From Chryseobacterium limigenitum (lineage in GTDB: Bacteria; Bacteroidota; Bacteroidia; Flavobacteriales; Weeksellaceae), in assembly GCF_900114875.1 (NCBI RefSeq), contig NZ_FPKW01000014.1, positions 44,481-108,480 on the forward strand: a DNA stretch of 64,000 nt, read 5' to 3'. Of this stretch, positions 25,021-34,700 are shown one piece after another. The first letter of the stretch is position 1; each line of letters begins with the position of its first letter. The translations under genes were made by a program, and so were the position numbers. The notes below the pieces were generated by a model, which searched no databases, was not told where the DNA came from, and saw only the letters and a program-made list of their open reading frames with translations.

Positions 25021-25830
25021 ATGGAAATATCACTTCGTAATCAGGTAGCTGTCGTTACCGGAGCTTCAAGCGGAATAGGAACAGGAGTCGCTAAATCACT
25101 GGCATCAGCGGGCGCAACAATTATTGTGAATCATTCTTCGGAAAGATCTACAGACGAAGCCAAAGCTGTTTTAAAAGAAATTACAGATGCCGGAGGAAAC
25201 GGAATTACCTATCAATGTGATGTTTCCAAGGAAGATCAGGTGGTAAAAATGTTTCAGGATGTAGTTTCGCAATTTGGGACAGTAGACATCCTTGTGAACA
25301 ATGCCGGAGTGCAAAAAGATGCCAAATTCACAGAAATGACGCTTGATCAATGGAATACCGTGATCGGAATCAATCTTACAGGTCAGTTTCTTTGCGCAAG
25401 AGAAGCCGTCAAAGAATTTCTCCGTCGCGGAATTGATCCTACACGCTCTATTGCCTGCGGAAAAATCATTCATATCAGTTCGGTTCATGAGATCATTCCT
25501 TGGGCGGGTCATGCGAATTACGCTTCGAGTAAAGGCGCAATCAGAATGTTGATGCAGACGTTGGCTCAGGAATATGGCGCGGATAAAATTCGTGTGAATT
25601 CCATTTGTCCGGGAGCGATTCAAACGCCGATCAATAAGGATGCGTGGAGTACTCCGGAAGCGTTGAATTCTCTTCTTAATTTAATTCCGTACAACAGAAT
25701 CGGGCAACCGCAGGACATCGGAAATCTGGCTGCGTTTATAGCGAGCGATCTCGCAGATTACATCACAGGGACAAGTATTTTTGTAGACGGCGGAATGACG
25801 ACTTTTGAAAGCTTTTCAACGGGAGGATAA
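25021..25830 (+). CDS. Glucose 1-dehydrogenase-type short-chain dehydrogenase
   Basis: 269 residues, classical SDR. The cofactor motif is TGASSGIG (about 15-22), then NNAGVQ. The catalytic Ser is in HISSVHEIIPWAGHANYASSKGA, which also gives the Tyr and Lys (YASSK). The segment SVHE.IPW and the ending ITGTSIFVDGGMTTFESFSTG closely follow the pattern of Bacillus glucose 1-dehydrogenases, so oxidation of glucose to gluconolactone is plausible. It precedes a GH63-type glucosidase by 326 bp, which could supply glucose. Confidence 0.85.
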   Translation: MEISLRNQVAVVTGASSGIGTGVAKSLASAGATIIVNHSSERSTDEAKAVLKEITDAGGNGITYQCDVSKEDQVVKMFQDVVSQFGTVDILVNNAGVQKDAKFTEMTLDQWNTVIGINLTGQFLCAREAVKEFLRRGIDPTRSIACGKIIHISSVHEIIPWAGHANYASSKGAIRMLMQTLAQEYGADKIRVNSICPGAIQTPINKDAWSTPEALNSLLNLIPYNRIGQPQDIGNLAAFIASDLADYITGTSIFVDGGMTTFESFSTGG

Positions 25831-26156
25831 TTATTTTGGCGCACATTTCCGGCTTTCACTACTCGCTTTTTTGTGCCCTTGCATTTTCCGGGGCTTACAA
25901 AAAGAGCTCAGACAGGCCGTTCAATCCGGGGCGCATTGCAGTCGAAGTAGAGATAGTAGTCATTTGAATATCAATTGTGAAAAGTGAATTCACTTCGTTT
26001 GTCAATTTTTTTTAATTTGTACATTAAATTTAGAATTCACGCCAAAAATAAATTGACCATTCATTTCATCACACAAAGTTTAAAATTGACAATTGACTTG
26101 CGAAGCAAAATTAACCATTCACCCTTTAATCAATTATCATCAATCATTTATCAATT
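25831..26156. other. Intergenic region with a degenerate GC-richer dispersed repeat
   Basis: 25838-25945 is richer in GC than its surroundings and reads GGCGCACATTTCCGGCTTTC, later CCGGGGCTTACAAAAAG and CAATCCGGGGCGCA. It resembles a decayed copy of a repeat family I associate with Chryseobacterium intergenic regions. A TTGACAATTGACTT block near 26085-26100 is shared with sequence near 1540. No gene seen. Confidence 0.45.
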
Positions 26157-28811
26157 ATGAAGGAAAAGGAAAGACTATCAGATATTTCGTGGAAAAAATG
26201 GGGATCTTATGTCAGCAACCGAGAATGGGGATTGGTGCGTGAAGATTACAGCGAAAATGGCGACGCATGGAATTACACCAACCACAATTCTGCGGAAGCA
26301 AAGACCTACAGATGGGGTGAAGAAGGTATTTGCGGAATCTGTGATGATCTGCAAAAGCTCGTTTTTTCCGTAGGATTTTGGAATAAAAAAGATAAAATGG
26401 TGAAAGAACGTTTCTTTGGCTTATCAAACGGGCAGGGAAATCACGGTGAAGATGTTAAAGAATATTTCTATTATCTGGATGCCACACCAACGCATTCTTA
26501 CATGAAAATGCTGTACAAATATCCTCAAAATGCTTTTCCGTATGAAGATTTGGTGCAAACAAATGCAGCGAGAACAAAAGATGAACCTGAGTACGAATTA
26601 ATCGATACCGGAATTTTTGACCAAAATGAATACTTCGATATTTTTATTGAATATGCAAAGGAAAGTCAGAATGATATCTTGGTAAAGCTTACAGTTATCA
26701 ATAAATCCGAAAAAGAAGCATCATTAATTATTCTTCCAACAATTTGGTTCAGAAACACCTGGAATTGGGGATATGATGATTATAAACCTCAATTAGGCTC
26801 AGAAGAATCTACTTCGATAAAAATTAATCACAAAGATTTAGAAACAAAAAATATTTATGCAAAACAGTCTTTAAAAACGTTGTTTTGCGACAATGAAACC
26901 AATAATGAAAGGCTTTATCAGTCTCCGAATAGTACAAAATACAGTAAAGACGGAATCAATGATTTTGTAATTAATGGTAATTCTCAAGCTATCAATCCAA
27001 AAGATATCGGAACAAAAGCTTCGTTTTTTATTGACGAAAATTTTAAAGCTAAAGAAATCAAAGTTTTTGAATTCAGACTTTCAGATAAAGATTTAAAACA
27101 GCCTTTTGAAGATTTTAATGAAATTTTTAATTCAAGACAAAAAGAGGCAGACGAATTTTACAATGAAATTCAGGAAGGAATAAAAACTGACGACGAAAAA
27201 TTGGTTCAAAGACAGGCTTTTGCAGGAATGCTTTGGAATAAGATGTTCTACCATTACAACGTCGAAAAATGGTTGAAAGGCGATCCTGCAGAAGTTAATC
27301 CGTCAAAATCCCGCGAAAAAATCAGGAATTATGAATGGAAGCATCTCAACAACGAACATATCATTTCAATGCCCGACAAATGGGAGTATCCGTGGTATGC
27401 GACTTGGGATCTGGCTTTTCATACGATCAGTTTCTCTTTAATTGATCCCGGTTTTGCCAAACATCAGTTAAAATTATTCCTTTTTGAATGGTACATGCAT
27501 CCAAACGGTCAGCTTCCGGCGTATGAATGGAATTTAAGTGATGTGAATCCTCCGGTTCATGCCTGGGCGGTTTTCAGGGTGTTTAAAATTGATGAATATT
27601 TAAATAATAAACCCGATTTGGAGTTTCTGGAAAGTGCTTTTCAAAAACTTTTGATGAATTTTACGTGGTGGGTCAACAAAAAAGACAACAACGGAAATAA
27701 TATTTTTGAAGGCGGATTTTTAGGACTCGATAATATTGGAGTTTTCGATAGAAATATGCCGCTTCCCAACGGTGAAGAACTCGAACAGTCGGACGGAACA
27801 AGCTGGATGGCAATGTTTGCGCTAAACATGATGAGAATTGCCCTGGAATTAGCGCTTTACAACAAAATATATGAAGAGATGGCGATGAAATTTTTCGAAC
27901 ATTTTCTTTCTATTGCCAATTCTCTCGACAATATGGGTGATGAATGTTTCAGCCTTTGGGATGAGCAGGATGAGTTTTTCTATGATGCGCTTGCTGCCAA
28001 TGACGGAAGTCATATGTATCTGAAATTGAGAACAATCGTTGGCCTGATTCCCATGTTTGCTGTTGAGGTCATTGATGACGAAATGATCGAAAAGCTCCCC
28101 AATTTTAAAAAAAGAATGAATTGGGTGCTGGAGAATAAGCCTGAGCTGGCTTCTCTGGTTTCCCATTGGGAAGTGAAAGGACAGGATTCCAAACACCTGC
28201 TGTCGCTTTTGCGAGGTCATCGTTTGAAAAGATTGTTGAGCCGAATGCTTGATCCGAATCAGTTTTTAAGCGATTATGGTGTTCGTGCTTTGTCTAAAGA
28301 ATATGAAAAAAATCCTTATCAGCTCAATTTAAATGGAACAGATTATTCTGTAAAATATACTCCGGCTGAAAGCGATAGCGGACTTTTTGGTGGAAACAGC
28401 AATTGGCGTGGCCCGATCTGGTTTCCTATTAATTTTTTAATCATTGAAAGTCTGCAACGGTTTTTCTTTTATTACAGTCCGGATTTTATAGTTGAATATC
28501 CTACAGGAAGTGGAAATTATTCGAATTTAGATCAAATTGCGGACGCTTTAAGTAAAAGATTATCTAAGATTTTTTTAAAAGATGAAAATGGAAACCGACC
28601 TTTTAACGGGCAGTATCCAAGATTTCAGACTGATCCAGATTTTAAAGATTATATTTTATTTTATGAATATTTTCACGGAGACAATGGCCGTGGAGTAGGA
28701 GCTTCCCATCAAACGGGATGGACGGGTTTAGTTGCAAAAATTCTTCAGCCAAGATTCACCAAAAAAGAAATTGCAGAATCTGAAACAGAAATGCCTGAAG
28801 ATGCAAAATAA
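26157..28811 (+). CDS. GH63-like (MGH1-like) glucosidase, cytoplasmic
   Basis: 884 residues with no signal peptide. The N-terminal half is beta-rich (YVSNREWGLVREDYSENGDAWNYTNHNSA, then GEEGICGICDDLQKL). The C-terminal half is an alpha/alpha-barrel with WEYPWYATWDLAFHTISFSLIDP, NGQLPAYEWNLSDVNPPVHAWA, and late SDSGLFGGNSNWRGPIWFPINFL and GDNGRGVGASHQTGWTGLVA. These blocks are typical of MGH1-like/GH63 enzymes that release glucose or mannose from small alpha-glycosides. The acidic residues in ATWDLAF and AYEWNLSDVNPP are candidate catalytic or substrate-binding positions. The exact substrate is unknown. Confidence 0.85.
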   Translation: MKEKERLSDISWKKWGSYVSNREWGLVREDYSENGDAWNYTNHNSAEAKTYRWGEEGICGICDDLQKLVFSVGFWNKKDKMVKERFFGLSNGQGNHGEDVKEYFYYLDATPTHSYMKMLYKYPQNAFPYEDLVQTNAARTKDEPEYELIDTGIFDQNEYFDIFIEYAKESQNDILVKLTVINKSEKEASLIILPTIWFRNTWNWGYDDYKPQLGSEESTSIKINHKDLETKNIYAKQSLKTLFCDNETNNERLYQSPNSTKYSKDGINDFVINGNSQAINPKDIGTKASFFIDENFKAKEIKVFEFRLSDKDLKQPFEDFNEIFNSRQKEADEFYNEIQEGIKTDDEKLVQRQAFAGMLWNKMFYHYNVEKWLKGDPAEVNPSKSREKIRNYEWKHLNNEHIISMPDKWEYPWYATWDLAFHTISFSLIDPGFAKHQLKLFLFEWYMHPNGQLPAYEWNLSDVNPPVHAWAVFRVFKIDEYLNNKPDLEFLESAFQKLLMNFTWWVNKKDNNGNNIFEGGFLGLDNIGVFDRNMPLPNGEELEQSDGTSWMAMFALNMMRIALELALYNKIYEEMAMKFFEHFLSIANSLDNMGDECFSLWDEQDEFFYDALAANDGSHMYLKLRTIVGLIPMFAVEVIDDEMIEKLPNFKKRMNWVLENKPELASLVSHWEVKGQDSKHLLSLLRGHRLKRLLSRMLDPNQFLSDYGVRALSKEYEKNPYQLNLNGTDYSVKYTPAESDSGLFGGNSNWRGPIWFPINFLIIESLQRFFFYYSPDFIVEYPTGSGNYSNLDQIADALSKRLSKIFLKDENGNRPFNGQYPRFQTDPDFKDYILFYEYFHGDNGRGVGASHQTGWTGLVAKILQPRFTKKEIAESETEMPEDAK

Positions 28812-28830
28812 TTAATGATTGCAATAAAAA

Positions 28831-29517
28831 TTACTCAAATATCTGCTGTATCACTTCTAATGAAGCAGGTGTTTTAAAATCTGTAATATGATAATGATAG
28901 TAAACCAAAACACTATCCAGAAAGTTTTTTCTTAGTGAAGAATGAATTTTTATCTGATACGGATTTGCCGAGGAAATAATATTTTTCCAGATCAATGAAA
29001 TTTCTTCATTGAAAAGATGATGAGTAGGAGTAAAAGAAAAAGTTCCTGTTTCCGGATCTAAATATTTCTTCTCATCAAGCAAAGGCGCAACACCTTGAAT
29101 CTTTAAAATTTTAATTAGAAAAATTAAGTGAGACTGGTAATTCTGATTCTCCAGTTCATCTATAAACTCATCAAGGCAAAAGAAAATATTGTGATTTTTG
29201 TTTTCATGTTTTAAATTTTGGTTTAAAAAATCTGAAACAAAGAAAACTACAGAATTACATCTGATATCTGTATAAATATCGTTGCTTTTTGCCAATTCAA
29301 ATTTCGAAATTGTCTGTATTCCGTTTCCTTTTAACGGATTTAGAGAAAAATTAAGTTTACTCAAAGGCAAAAGCAAGGCTTTTTTCTTATTTCTTTTGGC
29401 ATAAATTCCTTTTAAGAAGTAAGTCTGAAACCCGTCATCTTCGGTAAAACAATGCAAAACAGCATCATTTTCGCCATATTTTATGAATGAAAGTAAAAAT
29501 CCGTTTTGAGAATTCAT
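28831..29517 (-). CDS. recO: DNA repair protein RecO
   Basis: 228 residues, the usual RecO size. The N-terminal OB fold starts NGFLLSFIKYGENDAVLHCFTEDDGFQTYFLKGIYAKRNKK (about 4-45). A helical domain follows with LIFLIKILKIQGVAPLLDE and a late SLRKNFLDSVLVYYHYHITDF. The bacterial zinc-binding Cys cluster is absent, as in many Bacteroidota. RecO loads RecA on SSB-coated single strands in the RecFOR pathway. It overlaps the stop of porZ by one base, and the recO-porZ order is conserved in flavobacteria. Confidence 0.9.
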   Translation of the reverse strand: MNSQNGFLLSFIKYGENDAVLHCFTEDDGFQTYFLKGIYAKRNKKKALLLPLSKLNFSLNPLKGNGIQTISKFELAKSNDIYTDIRCNSVVFFVSDFLNQNLKHENKNHNIFFCLDEFIDELENQNYQSHLIFLIKILKIQGVAPLLDEKKYLDPETGTFSFTPTHHLFNEEISLIWKNIISSANPYQIKIHSSLRKNFLDSVLVYYHYHITDFKTPASLEVIQQIFE

Positions 29518-31796
29518 TAATTAACCACAGCTATTTTTGCGGTAGCTTTATCGGAACCATCTTCGTTGGTCATTAATACAAAATAGATTCCTGAAGCTAC
29601 TCTTGTTCCTCTCATATTATTAAGATCCCATTCGTAATAACCTCCTCTTGCAACTGCTGAATGCACTACATTTCCTGCAACATCTGTAATTCTGATATTT
29701 GTTTTTTCAGCCAGACCTTTAATGGTAACCTTGCCCTTGAAGTTAGAATAGACTACAGGGTTCGGGTAAACCAATACGTTACCAAAACCTGAAGTAACAT
29801 CCGCTACATCGCCTTGATAAACAACAATTCCGTCATATGATGCGAAATATACTTTTCCTGTTTTTCTGTCAACTTTAATATCGGTGATACTGTTTGTTGG
29901 CAAAGGAGAGTTTTCTTTTGTAAAATGTTTAATCGTTTGCTGGCCGTCTGCCGATAAATAATAGACACCACCACCGTCTATAGAAACCCATTTGTGATCT
30001 CCGGCATCCGTTTCTATCTGCAAAATTTGTAGATCTCTGAAAAGTTCTTCACCCAATCCGTTTTGTTCGATAACTATAGGTTCAGCTTTAGGATTGGCTT
30101 CTTTAATTGCTGTAGCAGCATTTGATAAAATTCTTAAGCCACTATCTGTACCGATCCAGGCATCACCTGATTTGTCTATTGCGATGGAAAGTGATCCCCC
30201 TGCATTAGATGGCAGCCCATCTCCAGAATCAAGTTTGTAATCTACGTCATCTGTTATGCTGGGTGTTTTTTTGTAATCATATACAAGCAAGTTGTTTAAT
30301 CTTGGTGTTGGTATCCAAAGCATATTTTCATAGTACAAAGGTTTTTGGGCAGCACCACTTGAAGAAGAAGTGCTTTTTATAATAAAACCATCAGTTGCTC
30401 TATCGTAAGATGCTATACCTGTTGCCTGTCCGCCTGCGTTTACATCACCTGTATAAGCTATTGAAGCAAATAAATTATTTTGGTCGTCAGAAACAAACCC
30501 TACCGGTCGGTAAAATACAAGATTGGGTGATAATTGATAATATTTAACAAAATCAAAATCTTTGCTTGAAGGGTTGTACTTCATTTTATAAAGACCACGT
30601 CCGGTCGTTAATGTATAATTAGTGAAAAATACATCATCGGGGCTTGCCGGGTCTAAGACGGCATCAAGAACATTAAAGCTTGTTGTGCTTCCTACAAAAT
30701 AGGAAGAATAGATCCACTCCATTCCGTTAAAGTAATAGAAACCAGGGTTCTTGGGGTTGTTTATTGCAGTGTTGAACCTTGCCTCCCTTCCTCCACTTGA
30801 AACTAATATTTGATTATTATCATACAGACTAAGCTTATAAGCATAGTTTAGATAAGGGCCATCCGGTTTAAAGGTATTGTTTGTTTCGTTTTTTATACCA
30901 GATAATATTGTTCCGCCATAAACTCTTCCGCCAACAGTGGTAGCGGTATTACATTCTTCCCCAAAACTTGAAACAGTACCTGCAGTTCCATTTGTATTAA
31001 AAGAATATATTCTCGCCTTATCTGTTACAATAATATTATTTGTATTGACAACAACGTCATGAACGTTTGTAAATGTCTGCCCAATAGGTGTAGAAATACC
31101 ATTGTTATAAATATAAGAAGTGGTAGGTGATGAAAATGTAAGTACAGATTCAGAATCTATGTGTGTGAAATTTCCGGGCATTTCTGTTACCCAAGTTGTA
31201 AATACCGGGAATGTGGTATTCATTTCGTGAGTTTTTAGTCCTGTATTAGTTACAGAATACACTTTGTTTCCAAACAAAACGGCTTCGTTACTGGCCTGGT
31301 AAACTCCGGCCGTTAAGAAGAATGCGGAATCATTAAACTCTTTCTTTTTTAAATCAAATATAGAAACCCCATATCCTACAGAAACCACGGCTTTATCGCC
31401 TGTAATTGAAATATGATTGATCTTTTTACTTCCGTTATAGCCAGTTGCGATAGGAATATCTACAACATACGTCACGCCATCCGGGGTAACCACATCCAAA
31501 GAACCGTTTTGATAACCTATAAGTCCAACTTTGGTTTGCGGATTATAATCGAAAGCTGTTATTTTTATCTCATGCAGGCCGTTTGCTTTAGACAGCTTTG
31601 TAATTTCTCCTGTGGAAATTGTATAGTAGAAAAGTCCGTTTTCTGCAGCGGCAACTATTTTTCCATTATCTTCTTTCATGGCGATAACGTTGTTGTAAGA
31701 AAACAAATCCGACCATTTTTTTGAAGAAATAGTTTGAGCATTTACCAATTGCAGGGATGCTAAAATACCAAGAGAAATTATAGAGAATTTTTTCAT
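29517..31796 (-). CDS. porZ: Type IX secretion system protein PorZ
   Basis: 759 residues with signal peptide MKKFSIISLGILASLQLVNA. Two-component-regulator-type beta-propeller repeats follow (for example GDAWIGTDSGLRIL and GKVYFASYDGIVVY), and the C-terminal ~80 residues form a T9SS type A sorting domain (FGNVLVYPNPV ... LAEKTNIRITDVAG ... SGIYFVLMTNEDG). PorZ is part of the attachment complex of the type IX system on the cell surface and binds anionic lipopolysaccharide during cargo anchoring. Fused with recO by stop/start overlap, as in related genomes. Confidence 0.88.
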   Translation of the reverse strand: MKKFSIISLGILASLQLVNAQTISSKKWSDLFSYNNVIAMKEDNGKIVAAAENGLFYYTISTGEITKLSKANGLHEIKITAFDYNPQTKVGLIGYQNGSLDVVTPDGVTYVVDIPIATGYNGSKKINHISITGDKAVVSVGYGVSIFDLKKKEFNDSAFFLTAGVYQASNEAVLFGNKVYSVTNTGLKTHEMNTTFPVFTTWVTEMPGNFTHIDSESVLTFSSPTTSYIYNNGISTPIGQTFTNVHDVVVNTNNIIVTDKARIYSFNTNGTAGTVSSFGEECNTATTVGGRVYGGTILSGIKNETNNTFKPDGPYLNYAYKLSLYDNNQILVSSGGREARFNTAINNPKNPGFYYFNGMEWIYSSYFVGSTTSFNVLDAVLDPASPDDVFFTNYTLTTGRGLYKMKYNPSSKDFDFVKYYQLSPNLVFYRPVGFVSDDQNNLFASIAYTGDVNAGGQATGIASYDRATDGFIIKSTSSSSGAAQKPLYYENMLWIPTPRLNNLLVYDYKKTPSITDDVDYKLDSGDGLPSNAGGSLSIAIDKSGDAWIGTDSGLRILSNAATAIKEANPKAEPIVIEQNGLGEELFRDLQILQIETDAGDHKWVSIDGGGVYYLSADGQQTIKHFTKENSPLPTNSITDIKVDRKTGKVYFASYDGIVVYQGDVADVTSGFGNVLVYPNPVVYSNFKGKVTIKGLAEKTNIRITDVAGNVVHSAVARGGYYEWDLNNMRGTRVASGIYFVLMTNEDGSDKATAKIAVVN

Positions 31797-31797
31797 A

Positions 31798-32748
31798 TTA
31801 TGCTATTATAGAGCTGTCTATTGCCTGATTATTCCAGGAAATATGTTTTACATTTTTATTTGAATCAAAAAAGAAATCTATCCTTCCTAAAAGAAGACCT
31901 GCCCAACCAACTTGGTTTACCAAAACATTTTTACCCTGTCTGTTTGCAAAAGTCTGAGGTTCCGGTAAGAAAGTATGGGTGTGGCCGCCTAAAATTAAAT
32001 CAATATTTTCAGTTTTGGCAGCTAAAATTTTGTCACTTATTTTATTAGGTTCGTCTTTGTAATCGTAGCCGATATGTGAAAGGCAGATCACAAGGTCGCA
32101 TTTTTGTTCGTTTTTAAGGAAGTTTGAATAATGTTGAGCCACATCAATCGGATCTGAATAAATCGTTTCTCCGTATTGCTTTTTGCCAACCAATCCATCC
32201 AACTGAATTCCGACTCCGAAAATCCCGACTTTGATTCCGTTTTTGTTGAAAATCTTGTATTGAGAAGTTTTTCCGTCAAGGATTGTATTTTTAAAATCAT
32301 AATTTGAACAGATAAAAGGAAACTGCGCATTAGGCAAAACCTTTAAAAATCCGTCTAAACTATTGTCAAAATCATGATTTCCCATGGTTGAAGCATCGTA
32401 CTTCATCATGGACATTAATTTAAACTCCAGTTCGCCTCCAAAGAAGTTGAAATAAGGAGTTCCCTGAAAAATATCGCCTGAATCCAGAAGCAAAAGATTA
32501 CTTTCCTGATTTCTGATTTGCTGAATTAAACTTGCCCTTCTTGCAAAGCCTCCCTGATTGGGATTTTTAGTATAGCTTGCATCAAAAGGCTCTATTCTGC
32601 TGTGTTGATCGTTGGTGTGAAGAATAGTCAGTTTATTTGCGGATTTTAGATCTAGAATTTTTAATTCTTCCGCCATCATCATATTCGGAGCTAAAGCCAT
32701 TGCTAAAGTTCCACTGCCTATTGCTTTTAAAAACTTTTTTCTATCCAT
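31798..32748 (-). CDS. Metallophosphatase (UshA-type N-terminal domain), exported
   Basis: 316 residues. The N terminus MDRKKFLKAIGSGTLAMALAPNMMMA looks like an export signal with RKKF rather than RRxF. Dimetal site motifs in order: ILHTNDQHSRIEPF, LLDSGDIFQGTP, MGNHDFD, CLSHIG and GGHTHTF. This is the catalytic half of periplasmic 5'-nucleotidases/UshA. The substrate-binding half is encoded by the upstream gene, which overlaps this start by one base. The two products probably work together in nucleotide salvage. Confidence 0.88.
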   Translation of the reverse strand: MDRKKFLKAIGSGTLAMALAPNMMMAEELKILDLKSANKLTILHTNDQHSRIEPFDASYTKNPNQGGFARRASLIQQIRNQESNLLLLDSGDIFQGTPYFNFFGGELEFKLMSMMKYDASTMGNHDFDNSLDGFLKVLPNAQFPFICSNYDFKNTILDGKTSQYKIFNKNGIKVGIFGVGIQLDGLVGKKQYGETIYSDPIDVAQHYSNFLKNEQKCDLVICLSHIGYDYKDEPNKISDKILAAKTENIDLILGGHTHTFLPEPQTFANRQGKNVLVNQVGWAGLLLGRIDFFFDSNKNVKHISWNNQAIDSSIIA

Positions 32749-33506
32749 TACTTCTTACCGATAAAATTTAAACGAACATCTGTGTTAGGAACTACCTCAG
32801 AGCTTTTCTTGAAATATTCGATGAAAAGATCTCTCATTTTAATTCCTGTAGGAAAAGATTCTCCTTTTGCGAAGAATTTCATATTGTCACCTCCCAAAGC
32901 CAGATAATCAGACGTTGCAATGTAATAATCCTGGGTTGGATTTACTGCTTTCCCGTTGATTAAAGATTTGGTTACTCGTCCGCCGTTTGTTTCAATGTAT
33001 AAATGAGAAACCGGATTGTTAACCTGATGTTCAGCGTAATAATCAAAAAGTCCGGCTAAATATGATCCTTTCATCTTTACGATAACCACTTCATTTTCAA
33101 AAGGCATTACTTCAAACACATTTTTCAACAAAATATCGCCTTGTCCGATCGTTGTACGGATTCCTCCGATATTAATTAACGCGGCATCGACATTTTTATT
33201 TAATTTTGACTTTGCCCAAACATCAGCTCCATCGAATGTATAGTCTGCTAAAAGATTGCCTAAATTACTATTATCCCCCTGTTTTGTAAGGTCTACATTG
33301 GTGTGGGAGATCTTCTGATTCATCTCTTTATCCAATTTTTGCTTATAAGGTTCAATAATTTTTACAAACTCCTCATCATTCTTTAGCTCATTATTAATAG
33401 AAATATTTTTCTGAGTCTTCACATTTGCTACCTGCAACGGAGAAGCCGTCTTACAAGCAGAAAGTGTAGCCAGAGCAATTCCTAGTAACAAGAATTTATT
33501 TTTCAT
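32748..33506 (-). CDS. 5'-nucleotidase C-terminal-domain lipoprotein
   Basis: 252 residues from the ATG at 33506; a start 10 codons earlier is possible but places extra residues before a clean signal. The signal MKNKFLLLGIALATLSAC has lipobox LSAC. The domain matches the C-terminal substrate-binding module of UshA-type nucleotidases: SNLGNLLADYTFDGADVW, AALINIGGIRTTIGQGDILLKNVFEVMPFENEVV and YYIATSDYLALGGDNM. TATATTTG on the minus strand (33534-33541) is a likely -7 element. Translationally coupled to the metallophosphatase gene. Confidence 0.88.
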   Translation of the reverse strand: MKNKFLLLGIALATLSACKTASPLQVANVKTQKNISINNELKNDEEFVKIIEPYKQKLDKEMNQKISHTNVDLTKQGDNSNLGNLLADYTFDGADVWAKSKLNKNVDAALINIGGIRTTIGQGDILLKNVFEVMPFENEVVIVKMKGSYLAGLFDYYAEHQVNNPVSHLYIETNGGRVTKSLINGKAVNPTQDYYIATSDYLALGGDNMKFFAKGESFPTGIKMRDLFIEYFKKSSEVVPNTDVRLNFIGKK

Positions 33507-33595
33507 ATGCAACAAATTATCTTTTAGTATATGCAAATATAATTATATGTATAATAAAACATTATTATTTATTATAAATTCTTAGCTTAAATTAT

Positions 33596-33603
33596 TAAAT
33601 TTG
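33596..33603 (+). promoter_or_regulatory. -7 promoter element of dapA
   Basis: TAAATTTG matches TAnnTTTG, 19 bp before the dapA start. No good -33 TTG at standard spacing. Confidence 0.5.
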
Positions 33604-33622
33604 GCAAAAATAATTCTAACAG

Positions 33623-34495
33623 ATGAGCATTTTAAAAGGAGTAGGTGTGGCGTTGGTGACACCCTTTAATGAAGATTTATCCGTTGATTTCGACAGTTTA
33701 ACAAAACTTGTTGAGTATAATATCGAGAACGGAACCAATTATTTAGTTGTTTTAGGTACTACAGCAGAAGCTGCGACGCTTTCTGATGAGGAGAAGAAAC
33801 AGGTGGTAGATCATATCATTAAGGTGAATAGTAAACGCTTGCCTTTGGTGTTGGGAATTGGTGGGAATAATACGCTTGAAGTTAAAAAACAAATCGAGGA
33901 AACAGATCTTTCAGCTTTTGAAGCGGTACTTTCTGTGTCTCCATATTACAATAAACCTAATCAGGAAGGGCTTTATCAGCATTATAAGGCTTTAGCTTCT
34001 ACAGGAAAAAATATTATTATTTATAACGTTCCTTCAAGAACGGGACAAAATGTTGAAGCTGAAACGACTTTACGTTTGGCAAATGAATTCCCGAATTTAT
34101 TCTTGATTAAAGAAGCTGCACCAAATATTTTACAGTATTTCGATATTTTAAGAAAAAAGCCTGAAGGTTTCAATCTGGTTTCCGGTGATGATGAATACAC
34201 GCTTCCTGTAACTTTAGCAGGTGGAAATGGTGTAATTTCTGTGATCGGACAAGGTTATCCTAAAGAATTTTCAACAATGGTTCAGTTAGCATTTGAAGGA
34301 AAAGTGAAAGAAGCTTACGAAATCCATAATAAATTAGTTGATATCACCAGATTGATTTTTGCTGAAGGAAATCCTTGCGGAATTAAAGTTATTTTGACAG
34401 AAAAGGGAATCATTAAAAATTATTTAAGACTTCCCCTTGTTGCTGCTTCGGAAGGGCTTTATGCAAAAATTAAAGCCGAAATGGCGAAAATATAA
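33623..34495 (+). CDS. dapA: 4-hydroxy-tetrahydrodipicolinate synthase
   Basis: 290 residues, full length for DapA. It condenses pyruvate with aspartate semialdehyde in the lysine and diaminopimelate pathway, in the cytoplasm. TIM-barrel landmarks: GVGVALVTPFNEDLSVD, VVLGTTAEAATLSDEEK (Thr-Thr of the active site), VSPYYNKPNQEGLYQHY, IIIYNVPSRTG (catalytic Tyr), and NLFLIKEAAPN carrying the Schiff-base Lys. GGNGVISVIGQG lies near the pyruvate site. Terminator hairpin 70 bp after the stop. Confidence 0.96.
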   Translation: MSILKGVGVALVTPFNEDLSVDFDSLTKLVEYNIENGTNYLVVLGTTAEAATLSDEEKKQVVDHIIKVNSKRLPLVLGIGGNNTLEVKKQIEETDLSAFEAVLSVSPYYNKPNQEGLYQHYKALASTGKNIIIYNVPSRTGQNVEAETTLRLANEFPNLFLIKEAAPNILQYFDILRKKPEGFNLVSGDDEYTLPVTLAGGNGVISVIGQGYPKEFSTMVQLAFEGKVKEAYEIHNKLVDITRLIFAEGNPCGIKVILTEKGIIKNYLRLPLVAASEGLYAKIKAEMAKI

Positions 34496-34566
34496 AGAGT
34501 GAATTGTTAATAAGTCAATTGTGAGTTTAATAATTTACTGTTTAAAATTAACATTTAATAAATTTC

Positions 34567-34597
34567 AGGTGAAAGGCTCAATGCTTTTCACCTTTTT
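34567..34597 (+). terminator. Intrinsic terminator after dapA
   Basis: AGGTGAAAGGC pairs with GCTTTTCACCT (one mismatch) and a T run follows. Confidence 0.75.
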
Positions 34598-34619
34598 AAT
34601 TGAAACCTTGCTGGGTGAA

Positions 34620-34682
34620 ATGCCTTTGCGAACGTAAAAAAATATTAATAATAAAATCTTAGCGACCTTTGCGCTAAAAATT
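34620..34682. repeat. Degenerate dispersed intergenic repeat, copy 2
   Basis: GCCTTTGCGAACGTAAAAAA, then CTTAGCGACCTTTGCGCTAA, matching in order the block at 21852-21920. It lies directly before a GNAT gene, so part of it may serve as its leader. Confidence 0.5.
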
Positions 34683-34700
34683 ATATCAAAATTTAAAGTC

